NCBI GenBank assembly: GCA_949286295.1
Contig: CASECK010000130.1
Span: forward strand, 1 to 7,334
Direction of reading: 5' to 3'
DNA from: an uncultured bacterium
Lineage (GTDB): Bacteria > Bacillota > Clostridia > Oscillospirales > Oscillospiraceae
Length of the DNA: 7,334 nt
In this document: positions 1 through 6,284 of the stretch, piece after piece
Numbering within the stretch: the stretch's first letter is position 1
Layout of the letters: each line of letters begins with the position of its first letter
Program-made: the position numbers and the translations under genes
The notes under the pieces: generated by a model
The model's input: the letters and a program-made list of their open reading frames with translations, nothing else
Databases searched by the model: none
What the model was told of the DNA's origin: nothing

Positions 1-839
1 ACGCCATGCCGTTTATGGAGGACAGCTCCAACGGCGACGAGCGCTTTGCCCGCAACCGGGTCCGGCGCCGGGTGATGCCCGTGCTGGAGGAGATTGCCCC
101 CGGCTTTCCCGGGCGCCTGGCCGCCTCCGCCGCCCTGCTCCGGGCCGACGAGGAGTTTCTGACGCAGCTGGCCCGGCAGGTTGCCGCTCAGGCCGTGCCC
201 CGGGAGGGGGGGCTGGCCATTCCGGCCGGTGAGCTGGCCCGCGCGCCGGAGCCGGTGGCCGCCCGGGCCGTCCGGCTGCTGCTGGGGCGGCTGTGGGGCG
301 GAGAGGAAAACTGCGCCAGCGTCCACCTGCTGTCCGTGCTGGCCCTGTGCCGGGGAGAAGACCCCTCCGCCCAGGTCCACCTGCCCAACGGCAGCGTTGC
401 CCGGCGCTGTTATGGGCAGCTGCTGCTGACTGCCGGACAGGGGCCCGCCGCGCTGGAGCCGGGCCGGCTGCCCATGCCCGGGCGGATGGAGGCGGGACCT
501 TGGGTGCTGTCCTGCCGCAGAGAAGTCTATCAGGGGCAGCCCCAGGGGCCCTGGGAGTTTTGGCTGGATGGCGCGCTGGAATCGCTCTTAGTGCGTCCCC
601 GGCGCACCGGGGACCGGCTTGCCCTGCCGGGGCGGCCGGCCAAGAGCGTAAAAAAGTGGATGATCGAGGCCCGCCTGCCCCGTTTCCAGCGGGAGTGCCT
701 GCCTGTGTTCGAGGGGGAGCGGGGCCTGGCCGCCGCCGCCGGACTGGGGCCGGACGAAGGCTGTCTGTCCCAGAGGGGGCGGCCGGCCTGGCACATCTCC
801 ATCCTGCCCCGGCCGGAGGATGGACCGGGCGCGCCATAG
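1..839 (+). CDS. tilS: tRNA(Ile)-lysidine synthetase TilS, C-terminal part (5' end outside window)
   Basis: TilS attaches lysine to the wobble cytidine of tRNA-Ile(CAU), using ATP, so that it reads AUA and accepts isoleucine; it acts in the cytosol and is usually essential. The frame is open to the window edge (first full codon at base 3), so the ATG at base 6 is internal. About 278 residues remain of a family length near 450, and the N-terminal PP-loop ATPase motif (SGGxDS type) must lie upstream. Numbering from the ATG at base 6, residues 5-25 carry the family motif EDSSN followed by RNRVRRRVMPVLEE. The C-terminal TilS domain is seen at about 195-245, with LVRPRRTGDRL and then KSVKKWMIEARLPRFQRE, the tRNA-contacting region. 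The alanine-, glycine- and arginine-rich middle is less conserved. It is first in a plus-strand run with hpt and ftsH, a conserved neighbourhood in Bacillota. Identity is firm from the two motifs plus synteny. Confidence 0.93.
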   Translation, partial: AMPFMEDSSNGDERFARNRVRRRVMPVLEEIAPGFPGRLAASAALLRADEEFLTQLARQVAAQAVPREGGLAIPAGELARAPEPVAARAVRLLLGRLWGGEENCASVHLLSVLALCRGEDPSAQVHLPNGSVARRCYGQLLLTAGQGPAALEPGRLPMPGRMEAGPWVLSCRREVYQGQPQGPWEFWLDGALESLLVRPRRTGDRLALPGRPAKSVKKWMIEARLPRFQRECLPVFEGERGLAAAAGLGPDEGCLSQRGRPAWHISILPRPEDGPGAP

Positions 840-871
840 GCGGCGGGGACGGAACAATTTCATCATACAAG

Positions 872-883
872 AGAGGAAGAGAG
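872..883 (+). promoter_or_regulatory. Shine-Dalgarno region deciding the hpt start
   Basis: The purine run AGAGGAAGAGAG ends five bases before the ATG at 889. This favours 889 over the in-frame ATG at 820, which lies inside the end of tilS and has no comparable purine-rich site. The 49-base gap it sits in (840-888) shows no convincing promoter. Confidence 0.65.
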
Positions 884-888
884 CCGAG

Positions 889-1431
889 ATGCTGGAGAAA
901 GATATTCAACAGGTCCTGTTTACCCAGGAGCAGATAAGCGGCCGGGTGAAGGAGATTGCCCAGGAGATTCAAAGGGACTACCAGGGCGGGGAAATCATGC
1001 TGATCAGCGTGCTGCGGGGGTCCTTTGTGTTCATGGCCGACCTGTGCCGGGCCATCGACCTGCCCTGCACTGTTGACTTCATGGCCGTCTCCTCCTACGG
1101 GAAGGGGACCTCCTCCAGTGGGCAGGTGCAGATTACCAAGGACCTGTCCGAGGATATCTCCGGACGGGACATCATCGTGGTGGAGGACATCCTGGACAGC
1201 GGGAACACCCTGAGCTACCTGCTGAAGCTGCTGGAGCACCGGCGCCCGGCCTCCATTCGCCTGTGTACCCTGCTGGATAAGCCGGAGCGGCGGGTGAAGC
1301 CGGTGCAGGTCCACTACTGCGGGTTTTCCATCCCGGACGCGTTTGTGGTGGGGTACGGCCTGGACTACGCCGAGCGGTACCGCAACCTGCCCTATATCGG
1401 CATTCTCAAACCAGAGGTATACGGCGGCTGA
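889..1431 (+). CDS. hpt: Hypoxanthine(-guanine) phosphoribosyltransferase
   Basis: This enzyme salvages hypoxanthine (and usually guanine) by joining it to PRPP, giving IMP or GMP plus pyrophosphate in the cytosol. The 180-residue product matches the usual bacterial length of about 175-185. Motifs in order are: the VLRGSFVFMADL loop (41-52), which contacts pyrophosphate; the flexible loop SSYGKGT (68-74); the PRPP-binding motif IIVVEDILDSGNTL (95-108) with its paired acidic residues E99 and D100; KPERR (131-135); and the base-contacting tail FVVGYGLDYAERYRNLPYIG (152-171). The start at 889 is chosen for its Shine-Dalgarno and family length; an upstream in-frame ATG at 820 would overlap tilS and add 23 unlike residues. 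It sits between tilS and ftsH, probably co-transcribed with both. In Bacillus and Listeria the Hpt protein is reported to act with TilS as a regulator of ftsH; whether that holds here cannot be seen from sequence. Confidence 0.96.
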   Translation: MLEKDIQQVLFTQEQISGRVKEIAQEIQRDYQGGEIMLISVLRGSFVFMADLCRAIDLPCTVDFMAVSSYGKGTSSSGQVQITKDLSEDISGRDIIVVEDILDSGNTLSYLLKLLEHRRPASIRLCTLLDKPERRVKPVQVHYCGFSIPDAFVVGYGLDYAERYRNLPYIGILKPEVYGG

Positions 1432-1460
1432 GCCGGGCGGCGGCCAGACCGCAGGAGAGA

Positions 1461-1466
1461 AAGGAA
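1461..1466 (+). promoter_or_regulatory. Shine-Dalgarno of ftsH
   Basis: AAGGAA lies eight bases upstream of the ATG at 1475, within a purine-rich stretch starting near 1452. It supports 1475 over the in-frame ATG at 1343, which is buried in hpt and would add 44 residues read out of frame from hpt. Confidence 0.65.
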
Positions 1467-1474
1467 ACAAGCCT

Positions 1475-3328
1475 ATGAGACGCATATCCCCCCGGGAAGT
1501 CACGTTGTATCTGCTGCTGGGCATGATGGTCCTGTTCGCGTTCTCCTCCCTGAACCGGACGGAGCAAGAGGACGCGCCCACATACAGCCAGATTCGCGCC
1601 CTGTTCGACCAGCAGCGGGTGGAGTACTTCACCCTGGAGGGCAAGACCCTCACCCTGACCGTCCGCGGCGAGGACGGCCAACCGGCCCAGCGCCTGGTCT
1701 ATCACCTGGCGGAACCCATGATTTTCTACCAGGATATGCGCCAGCAGATTGACGAGCAGACGGCCAGCGGCGTGCTGAAGGGGTACGACTACCCCCCGGG
1801 AATAGAGAGCGCCTGGTGGTATGACCTGCTGCCCTACCTGGCGGCGGCCGCGGTGGTAGGGCTGTTCTGGTTTTTGATGACCCGCCAGCGCAGCGCGGCG
1901 GGCGGGGGCGGCGCGCCGGACCAGGCCCGTTTTGGCCGGGCCCGGACCCGCACCCTGTCCGACCAGTCCCGCAAGGTCACCTTCGACGACGTGGCCGGGG
2001 CGGAGGAGGAGAAGGAGGAACTGCAGGAGATTGTGGACTTCCTGCGGGACCCCCAGAAATTCTCCGGCCTGGGGGCCCGGATTCCCAAGGGAGTTTTGCT
2101 GGTGGGACCGCCGGGCACCGGCAAGACCCTGCTGGCCAAGGCGGTGGCCGGCGAGGCCGGGGTCCACTTCTTGTCCATCTCCGGCTCCGACTTTGTGGAG
2201 CTGTACGTGGGCGTGGGCGCCAGCCGAGTCCGGGACCTGTTCGACCAGGCCAAACGGGAGGCCCCCGCCATTGTCTTTATTGACGAGATTGACGCGGTGG
2301 GCCGCCAGCGGGGCGCCGGCCTGGGCGGCGGCCACGACGAGCGGGAACAGACCTTAAACCAGCTGCTGGTGGAGATGGACGGCTTTGGCTCCAACGAGGG
2401 GGTCATCGTCCTGGCCGCCACCAACCGGCAGGACATCCTGGACCCGGCCCTGCTGCGGCCCGGGCGGTTTGACCGGCAGGTCTATGTGGGCCTGCCCGAC
2501 ATCAAGGGGCGGGAGGCCATTTTAAAGGTCCACGCCAGGCACAAGCCCCTGGCCGAGGACGTGTCCCTGCGGCGCGTGGCCCAGGCGACCGCCGGGTTTA
2601 CCGGCGCGGACCTGGAGAACCTGCTCAACGAGGGCGCCCTGCTGGCCGCCCGGGAGGACCGCCGGTTCATCACCGGGGCGGACCTGCACAGCGCCATGAT
2701 GAAGGTCATCGCCGGGCCGGAGAAGCGCAGCCGGATGGTGACCGAGCAGGCCAAGCGGCTTACCGCCTACCACGAGGCGGGCCACGCGGTGGTCATCCAC
2801 GAGCTGCCCACCCAGGACCCGGTCAATCAGATTACCATCGTGCCCCGGGGAATGGCGGGAGGGATGACCATCTCTCTGCCCACGGAGGACAGGGACTACC
2901 GCTCCAAAAAGGAGCTGGAGGAGCAGGTGGCCGCCTGCCTGGGCGGCCGGGTGGCCGAGCAGCTGGTGCTGGGGGACATTTCCACCGGCGCCTCCAGCGA
3001 CATCCGGAAGGCCTCTCAGATTGCCAGGGCCATGGTGACCAAATACGGCATGAGCGACAAGCTGGGGGCTATCTCTTACGGCGGCGAGAGCAACGAGATT
3101 TTCATCGGCCGCTCCATGGCGCAGACCCGCGCCTACTCCGAGGAGGTGGCCGGCCTCATCGACCAGGAGGTCCGGGACATCGTGGAGCGGGCCTGCCGCC
3201 GCTGCGAGGAGATTCTGACCCGCTGCCGCGGGCAGCTGGAGGCCACCGCCCAGTATCTGCTGGAGCATGAGACGATGGACGCCAAGACCTTTGAGCAGAT
3301 GTTCCTCCCCCTTCCGGAGGGCGGATAA
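1475..3328 (+). CDS. ftsH: ATP-dependent zinc metalloprotease FtsH
   Basis: FtsH is a hexameric, membrane-anchored AAA+ protease that extracts and degrades unassembled membrane proteins and some short-lived cytosolic regulators. The 617 residues are a normal length. An N-terminal membrane segment (about 9-26) is followed by an extracytoplasmic domain (about 27-113) and a second membrane segment (about 115-136). A glycine-rich linker leads to the AAA+ module: Walker A GPPGTGKT (211-218), pore loop LYVGVG (243-248), Walker B IVFIDEID (266-273) and the second region of homology (315-334) with arginine fingers R331 and R334. The M41 protease domain has the zinc site HEAGH (433-437), with D509 in STGASSDI as the likely third ligand. 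The pore aromatic is Tyr244 rather than the Phe of the E. coli enzyme, a conservative change. All catalytic residues are present, so it should be active. It is the last plus-strand gene, 43 bases after hpt, and ends at a strong terminator. High-GC codon use matches its neighbours. Confidence 0.98.
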   Translation: MRRISPREVTLYLLLGMMVLFAFSSLNRTEQEDAPTYSQIRALFDQQRVEYFTLEGKTLTLTVRGEDGQPAQRLVYHLAEPMIFYQDMRQQIDEQTASGVLKGYDYPPGIESAWWYDLLPYLAAAAVVGLFWFLMTRQRSAAGGGGAPDQARFGRARTRTLSDQSRKVTFDDVAGAEEEKEELQEIVDFLRDPQKFSGLGARIPKGVLLVGPPGTGKTLLAKAVAGEAGVHFLSISGSDFVELYVGVGASRVRDLFDQAKREAPAIVFIDEIDAVGRQRGAGLGGGHDEREQTLNQLLVEMDGFGSNEGVIVLAATNRQDILDPALLRPGRFDRQVYVGLPDIKGREAILKVHARHKPLAEDVSLRRVAQATAGFTGADLENLLNEGALLAAREDRRFITGADLHSAMMKVIAGPEKRSRMVTEQAKRLTAYHEAGHAVVIHELPTQDPVNQITIVPRGMAGGMTISLPTEDRDYRSKKELEEQVAACLGGRVAEQLVLGDISTGASSDIRKASQIARAMVTKYGMSDKLGAISYGGESNEIFIGRSMAQTRAYSEEVAGLIDQEVRDIVERACRRCEEILTRCRGQLEATAQYLLEHETMDAKTFEQMFLPLPEGG

Positions 3329-3346
3329 GCGGACTCACCGGTCCGG

Positions 3347-3393
3347 AGAAAACAGGAACGCGCGGCCCGCCGGGCCGCGCGTTCCTGTTTTCT
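3347..3393. terminator. Shared bidirectional intrinsic terminator between convergent operons
   Basis: A perfect inverted repeat pairs 3347-3368 with 3372-3393 (22 bp) around the three-base loop GCC at 3369-3371. The core is very GC-rich (centred on GCGCGGCCC / GGGCCGCGC), flanked by AAAA at 3349-3352 and TTTTCTTTT at 3388-3396. Read on the plus strand it follows the ftsH stop by 18 bases and has the better T-tract. Read on the minus strand it starts within about eight bases of the DUF4438 stop, and its T-run is the complement of the AAAA. It therefore plausibly ends both transcripts. Function is inferred from shape and position. Confidence 0.87.
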
Positions 3394-3401
3394 TTTGGGT
3401 G

Positions 3402-4277
3402 TTATCCCCGGCCCGCCTTGGCCAGCGCCAGTTGGTGATAGCGCAGCAGATTGGACTCAGGGTCCAGCTTGGCCTCCAGCAGAGGCTTGTGACAGGCCAG
3501 GATGGTGGAGATACCGGGGCCGTGGCCGCTGACCAGACAGTCGCTGTGGATGACCACGCCGATGGCGCAGGCCCCCCGGAAAAAGCCGCGGCCGTGGGTG
3601 TTGTCGCAGTCCTGAAGCAGCACCAAATCGCCGAAGCGCAGCTTGTCCAGGCCCAGGCGGGCGATTTCCTCCCGGTCGGCGGTCATCATATCATAGTCGC
3701 CGGTATAGCAGTTGCCGCTGCCGATTCCCGAACCCATGAGGTAGGGCGGGACCACGCCGGCCACCGGGACAATCAGCTTGCCGTCCTTCTCCTGGATGGG
3801 GATGGCGTCCAGCACGTCGGGGTCCAGACTCTGGACCTTCACATCGGGGTAGTCCAGCAGCTCCAGCCCCTGGCCGTAGGCCTCCACCAGGATGTTGTCC
3901 CCGATGGCCATTTTGTACAGGTCCTCCTCCGGGAAGGAGGCGATGACGTGCTCGATTCCGCCGTGCTTGCCGGTGACAAAGCCCACGGCGCCCTTGGCGT
4001 CGCCCGAGACGACCCGGGCCTTGTTGCCCAGGCAGGAGAACACCATGAAGGCGTTGTTGCTGTTCTTGTCGGCATTCTGCATGGACACGCCGGGCTCCAC
4101 GTGGTCGCCGGCCAGGCCGAAGGCGCAGTCGCCGAGCTTCACGTTATAGGTGATGCCGCCGATGGCGGGGACCAGGAAGGACTCCCCATAGGCGTTGACC
4201 CGGATTTCAGACCCGGAGGGGTGGTGGGCCGAACCCTGGACGGACATCTTGACCAGCTTGTCCCGATTGGTTCTCAT
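3402..4277 (-). CDS. DUF4438 family protein of unknown function
   Basis: I recognise this as the DUF4438 family (uncharacterised proteins, known also from Thermotoga); no reaction is established, and none is claimed. The 291-residue product has no signal peptide or membrane segment, so it is probably cytosolic. It is rich in glycine, aspartate and short beta-type stretches. Conserved-looking blocks are GDCAFGLAGDHVEPG (49-63), GSGNCYTGDYD (186-196), QDCDNTHGRGFFRGACAIG (222-240), VVIHSD (241-246) and GHGPG (251-255). Seven cysteines are present, four of them in 224-262 beside His228, His244, His252 and Asp residues, which would suit a metal or catalytic site; that is inference. The start is the ATG at 4277, preceded by AGGAAG nine bases upstream. 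The longer frame from a TTG at 4298 would start on top of that Shine-Dalgarno. The gene lies 30 bases after oppF on the same strand with no terminator between, so it is probably the last cistron of the peptide-transport operon. Confidence 0.88.
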   Translation of the reverse strand: MRTNRDKLVKMSVQGSAHHPSGSEIRVNAYGESFLVPAIGGITYNVKLGDCAFGLAGDHVEPGVSMQNADKNSNNAFMVFSCLGNKARVVSGDAKGAVGFVTGKHGGIEHVIASFPEEDLYKMAIGDNILVEAYGQGLELLDYPDVKVQSLDPDVLDAIPIQEKDGKLIVPVAGVVPPYLMGSGIGSGNCYTGDYDMMTADREEIARLGLDKLRFGDLVLLQDCDNTHGRGFFRGACAIGVVIHSDCLVSGHGPGISTILACHKPLLEAKLDPESNLLRYHQLALAKAGRG

Positions 4278-4286
4278 GAGATATGA

Positions 4287-4292
4287 CTTCCT
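4287..4292 (-). promoter_or_regulatory. Shine-Dalgarno of the DUF4438 gene
   Basis: On the minus strand AGGAAG (within GGAAAGGAAG) lies nine bases before the ATG at 4277. The alternative TTG start at 4298 is fused to this site and has nothing upstream to support it, so the ATG is preferred. The whole 30-base oppF-DUF4438 gap is taken up by this site and its spacer; the oppF stop is followed directly by a second TGA. Confidence 0.7.
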
Positions 4293-4307
4293 TTCCAAGT
4301 GTATTCA

Positions 4308-5237
4308 TCACGCCCGGTTGGGCAGGGCGTCCAGCTCCCGCTGGGTCAGCAGGACCCAGTGCTCGTCGGCAATCTGCCGCCAGATAAGCTCCTCATCCTC
4401 GCCGCGGTAGTCCCGGGGGTCATAGTGGATGCGCTTGCGTGTGCGCTCCGTTCTGGGGTCGGGCCGGGGAATGGCGGACAGCAGGGATTTGGTGTAGGGG
4501 TGGACGGGGTTACCGTACAGCTCGCTGCTCCGGGCCAGCTCCACGATTCGGCCGCTCTCCATCACCGCCACCCGGTCGCTGATGTACTTGACCATGGACA
4601 GGTCGTGGGCGATAAACAGGAAGGTCAGGTGCTTTTCCTTTTGCAGGCGTTTGAGCAGGTTGACAATCTGGGCCTGAATGGACACGTCCAGGGCGGAGAT
4701 GGGCTCGTCGGCGATGATGAACTCTGGCTCCACCGCCAGGGCCCGGGCGATTCCAATGCGCTGGCGCTGCCCGCCGGAAAACTCGTGGGGGTAGCGGTTG
4801 GCGTGCTCGCTGCTCAGCCCCACGGTCTTGAGCAGCTCGTACACCCGGGCTTTCATCTCCTGCCGGGGCATATGGGGCTGGTTGTACAAGATGCCCTCGG
4901 CCACGATATCCATAACGGTCATACGGGGGTTCAGGCAGGCGTAGGGGTCCTGAAAAATCATCTGCATCTTGCTGCAAAGGGCCCGGCGCTCCTTCTTGGG
5001 GGTGGAGCTATCGATGAGATGGCCCTTGAAGGTGATGCTCCCCCCGGTGGGTTCGCTCAGGCCGATGATGAGCTTGCCGGTGGTGGACTTGCCAGAGCCG
5101 GACTGCCCCACCAGGCCGAAGGTCTCGCCCTGGTAGATGTGGAAGGAGACGTCGTTGACCGCCTTGAAATAGCTGCGGCTGCCGGTCTTGAAGGTTTTGG
5201 TCAGGTGCTCTACCTGGAGCAGGATATTGTCTTCCAT
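4308..5237 (-). CDS. oppF: Oligopeptide ABC transporter ATP-binding protein OppF
   Basis: This is one of the two cytosolic ATPases that power Opp/Dpp-type peptide uptake, pairing with OppD under the OppB-OppC channel. In the 309-residue product the ABC motifs are intact: Walker A GQSGSGKST (44-52), Q-loop Gln96 in FQDPYACLNPRM, signature SGGQRQR (154-160), Walker B FIIADE (173-178) with catalytic Glu178, and switch His211. The oligopeptide-family C-terminal block starts at NPVHPYTKSLLSAIPRPDP (about 243-261). The tail (about 270-309) resembles the Firmicutes OppF/AmiF form and has no cysteines, so no C-terminal Fe-S site is expected. The start is the ATG at 5237, nine bases after AAGGGGGAG. 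A GTG at 5261 overlaps the oppD stop as GTGA and would add eight residues running through that Shine-Dalgarno, so I consider it less likely. The gene follows oppD by 20 bases. OppF is separated from OppD by its signature sequence and tail; DppF is the alternative name. Confidence 0.93.
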   Translation of the reverse strand: MEDNILLQVEHLTKTFKTGSRSYFKAVNDVSFHIYQGETFGLVGQSGSGKSTTGKLIIGLSEPTGGSITFKGHLIDSSTPKKERRALCSKMQMIFQDPYACLNPRMTVMDIVAEGILYNQPHMPRQEMKARVYELLKTVGLSSEHANRYPHEFSGGQRQRIGIARALAVEPEFIIADEPISALDVSIQAQIVNLLKRLQKEKHLTFLFIAHDLSMVKYISDRVAVMESGRIVELARSSELYGNPVHPYTKSLLSAIPRPDPRTERTRKRIHYDPRDYRGEDEELIWRQIADEHWVLLTQRELDALPNRA

Positions 5238-5246
5238 GGTGACGCG

Positions 5247-5255
5247 CTCCCCCTT
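5247..5255 (-). promoter_or_regulatory. Shine-Dalgarno of oppF
   Basis: AAGGGGGAG on the minus strand lies nine bases before the ATG at 5237 and just after the oppD stop (5258-5260). It decides for 5237 over the GTG at 5261, whose upstream sequence is only weakly purine-rich. Confidence 0.65.
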
Positions 5256-5257
5256 TC

Positions 5258-6271
5258 TCACCGTCTCTGTCTCAGCTTGGCAAGCGGAGACTCGATTTTC
5301 GGGGCATATTCATGGAGCAGCCAGGTAGCTGCGTAGTGGGTGGGGCTAATCTGGAACATGGGGGGCTGCTGCTCGAAATCGATTTGCATGGCGAACTTGT
5401 TGCGCACAGCGAAGGCGTCCCCCTTGGGCGGATTGATGAGGTCAGGGGGCGAGCCGGGGATGGACCACAGCTCGTCTTTGGAATCGCTCATGGAGGGCAT
5501 CGAGGCCAGCAGGCCCCAGGTGTAGGGGTGGGCGGGGGAGTAGAACACCTCGTCAGAGGTGCCCACCTCCACGATTTTTCCGGCGTACATCACCGCCACC
5601 CGGTCGGCCACGTTGGCCACCACTCCCAAGTCGTGGGTGATGAAGATGATGCCGATGTTCAGCTTCTTCTGCAGGTCCTTAATCAGGTCGATAATCTGGG
5701 CCTGGATGGTCACGTCCAGAGCGGTGGTGGGCTCGTCGCAGATGAGGATGCGGGGGTTGCAGGCCAGGGCGGCGGCGGTGACGATACGCTGGCGCAGTCC
5801 GCCGGAGAACTGGTGGGGGTACTGCTTATAGCGCTGTGCCGCGTCCTTAATCTCCACCAGGCGCATCAGCTCGATGGTGCGCTCCCGGGCCTGCTTCCGG
5901 TCCATCTTCTGGTGCTTGATCATGCTCTCGGAAATCTGCTTGCCGATGGTCATACAGGGGTTCAGAGAGGTCATGGGGTCCTGGAACACCATGGCGATGT
6001 CCTTGCCCCGCAGGTGTTCAAACTCCTTCTCCTTCATGGTGGTGATGTCCCTGCCGTTGTAGCGGATGCTCCCGGCGGTGATGGAGCCGTTGGAGGCCAG
6101 CAGGCCCATGATGGCCTTGGTGGTCACCGACTTGCCAGAGCCGGACTCGCCCACGATGGCCAGGGTCTCGCCGGCGCTCAGGTCGAAGTCCACCCCCCGC
6201 ACCGCCTGGACGGTGCCGCCCTGGGTCTGGAAGTTGACGTGCAGTCCTCGTACTTCTAACAGTTTTTCCAT
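5258..6271 (-). CDS. oppD: Oligopeptide ABC transporter ATP-binding protein OppD (cysteine-less C-terminal block)
   Basis: OppD is the partner ATPase of OppF in peptide import at the cytosolic face of the membrane. The 337-residue product has Walker A GESGSGKSV (41-49), Q-loop Gln97 in FQDPMTSLNPCM, signature SGGLRQR (156-162), Walker B ILICDE (175-180) with catalytic Glu180, and switch His213. The oligopeptide C-terminal domain begins at SPAHPYTWGLLASMP (245-259) and continues through IPGSPPDLINPPKG (271-284). At the four places where many relatives have cysteines for a 4Fe-4S cluster, this protein has Asp285, Asn291, Asp298 and Thr316, so no cluster is expected; lactic-acid-bacterial OppD appears similar. 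The start is the ATG at 6271 with AGGGG seven bases upstream. The GTG at 6286 overlaps the oppC stop and lies upstream of that site. It lies 11 bases after oppC, with the Shine-Dalgarno overlapping the oppC stop, suggesting translational coupling. Confidence 0.95.
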   Translation of the reverse strand: MEKLLEVRGLHVNFQTQGGTVQAVRGVDFDLSAGETLAIVGESGSGKSVTTKAIMGLLASNGSITAGSIRYNGRDITTMKEKEFEHLRGKDIAMVFQDPMTSLNPCMTIGKQISESMIKHQKMDRKQARERTIELMRLVEIKDAAQRYKQYPHQFSGGLRQRIVTAAALACNPRILICDEPTTALDVTIQAQIIDLIKDLQKKLNIGIIFITHDLGVVANVADRVAVMYAGKIVEVGTSDEVFYSPAHPYTWGLLASMPSMSDSKDELWSIPGSPPDLINPPKGDAFAVRNKFAMQIDFEQQPPMFQISPTHYAATWLLHEYAPKIESPLAKLRQRR

Positions 6272-6278
6272 AGATACA

Positions 6279-6284
6279 CCCCTC
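6279..6284 (-). promoter_or_regulatory. Shine-Dalgarno of oppD overlapping the oppC stop
   Basis: On the minus strand GAGGGG begins inside the oppC stop codon TGA (6283-6285) and lies seven bases before the oppD ATG at 6271. Ribosomes finishing oppC would sit on it, which fits coupled translation of subunits needed in fixed ratio. Confidence 0.65.

Noticed and set aside
840..888. A promoter for hpt in the tilS-hpt gap
   Set aside because: The only AT-richer piece (about 854-870) has no recognisable -35/-10 pair at proper spacing, and the gap is mostly ribosome-binding sequence.
13..1653. A 546-codon open frame on the minus strand opposite tilS, hpt and the start of ftsH
   Set aside because: Its translation is a low-complexity Pro/Ala/Gly/Arg mixture with no motif, and it crosses three recognised genes. 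In GC-rich DNA, antisense frames stay open because the sense genes avoid TTA, CTA and TCA codons.
3330..3345. A 5-bp hairpin (CGGAC / GTCCG, 6-base loop) just after the ftsH stop
   Set aside because: It is too short and weak to call a terminator or attenuator next to the 22-bp hairpin, and is likely to occur by chance at this GC content.
3347..3393. The long inverted repeat as a transposon end, attachment site or CRISPR unit
   Set aside because: It occurs once, has no target duplication or nearby recombinase, and lies exactly between two convergent stops with T-runs, so a terminator explains it better.
3402..4277. Possible relation of the DUF4438 protein to the acetamidase/formamidase family
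   Set aside because: The glycine- and aspartate-rich motifs (GDYD, GHGPG) are only loosely reminiscent of that family, and its diagnostic motif is absent. Without a profile or structure comparison the link is not supportable.
3267..4286. A 339-codon plus-strand frame opposite the DUF4438 gene
   Set aside because: It is antisense to a gene with clear family motifs and a Shine-Dalgarno, spans the terminator hairpin, and its Val/Gly/His/Gln-rich product looks like a complement shadow.
4299..6259. Two plus-strand frames of 345 and 315 codons opposite oppF and oppD
   Set aside because: Both products share the same His/Gly/Val/Gln-rich shadow composition, because they are complements of two homologous ATPases. 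Neither shows a ribosome site or known domain.
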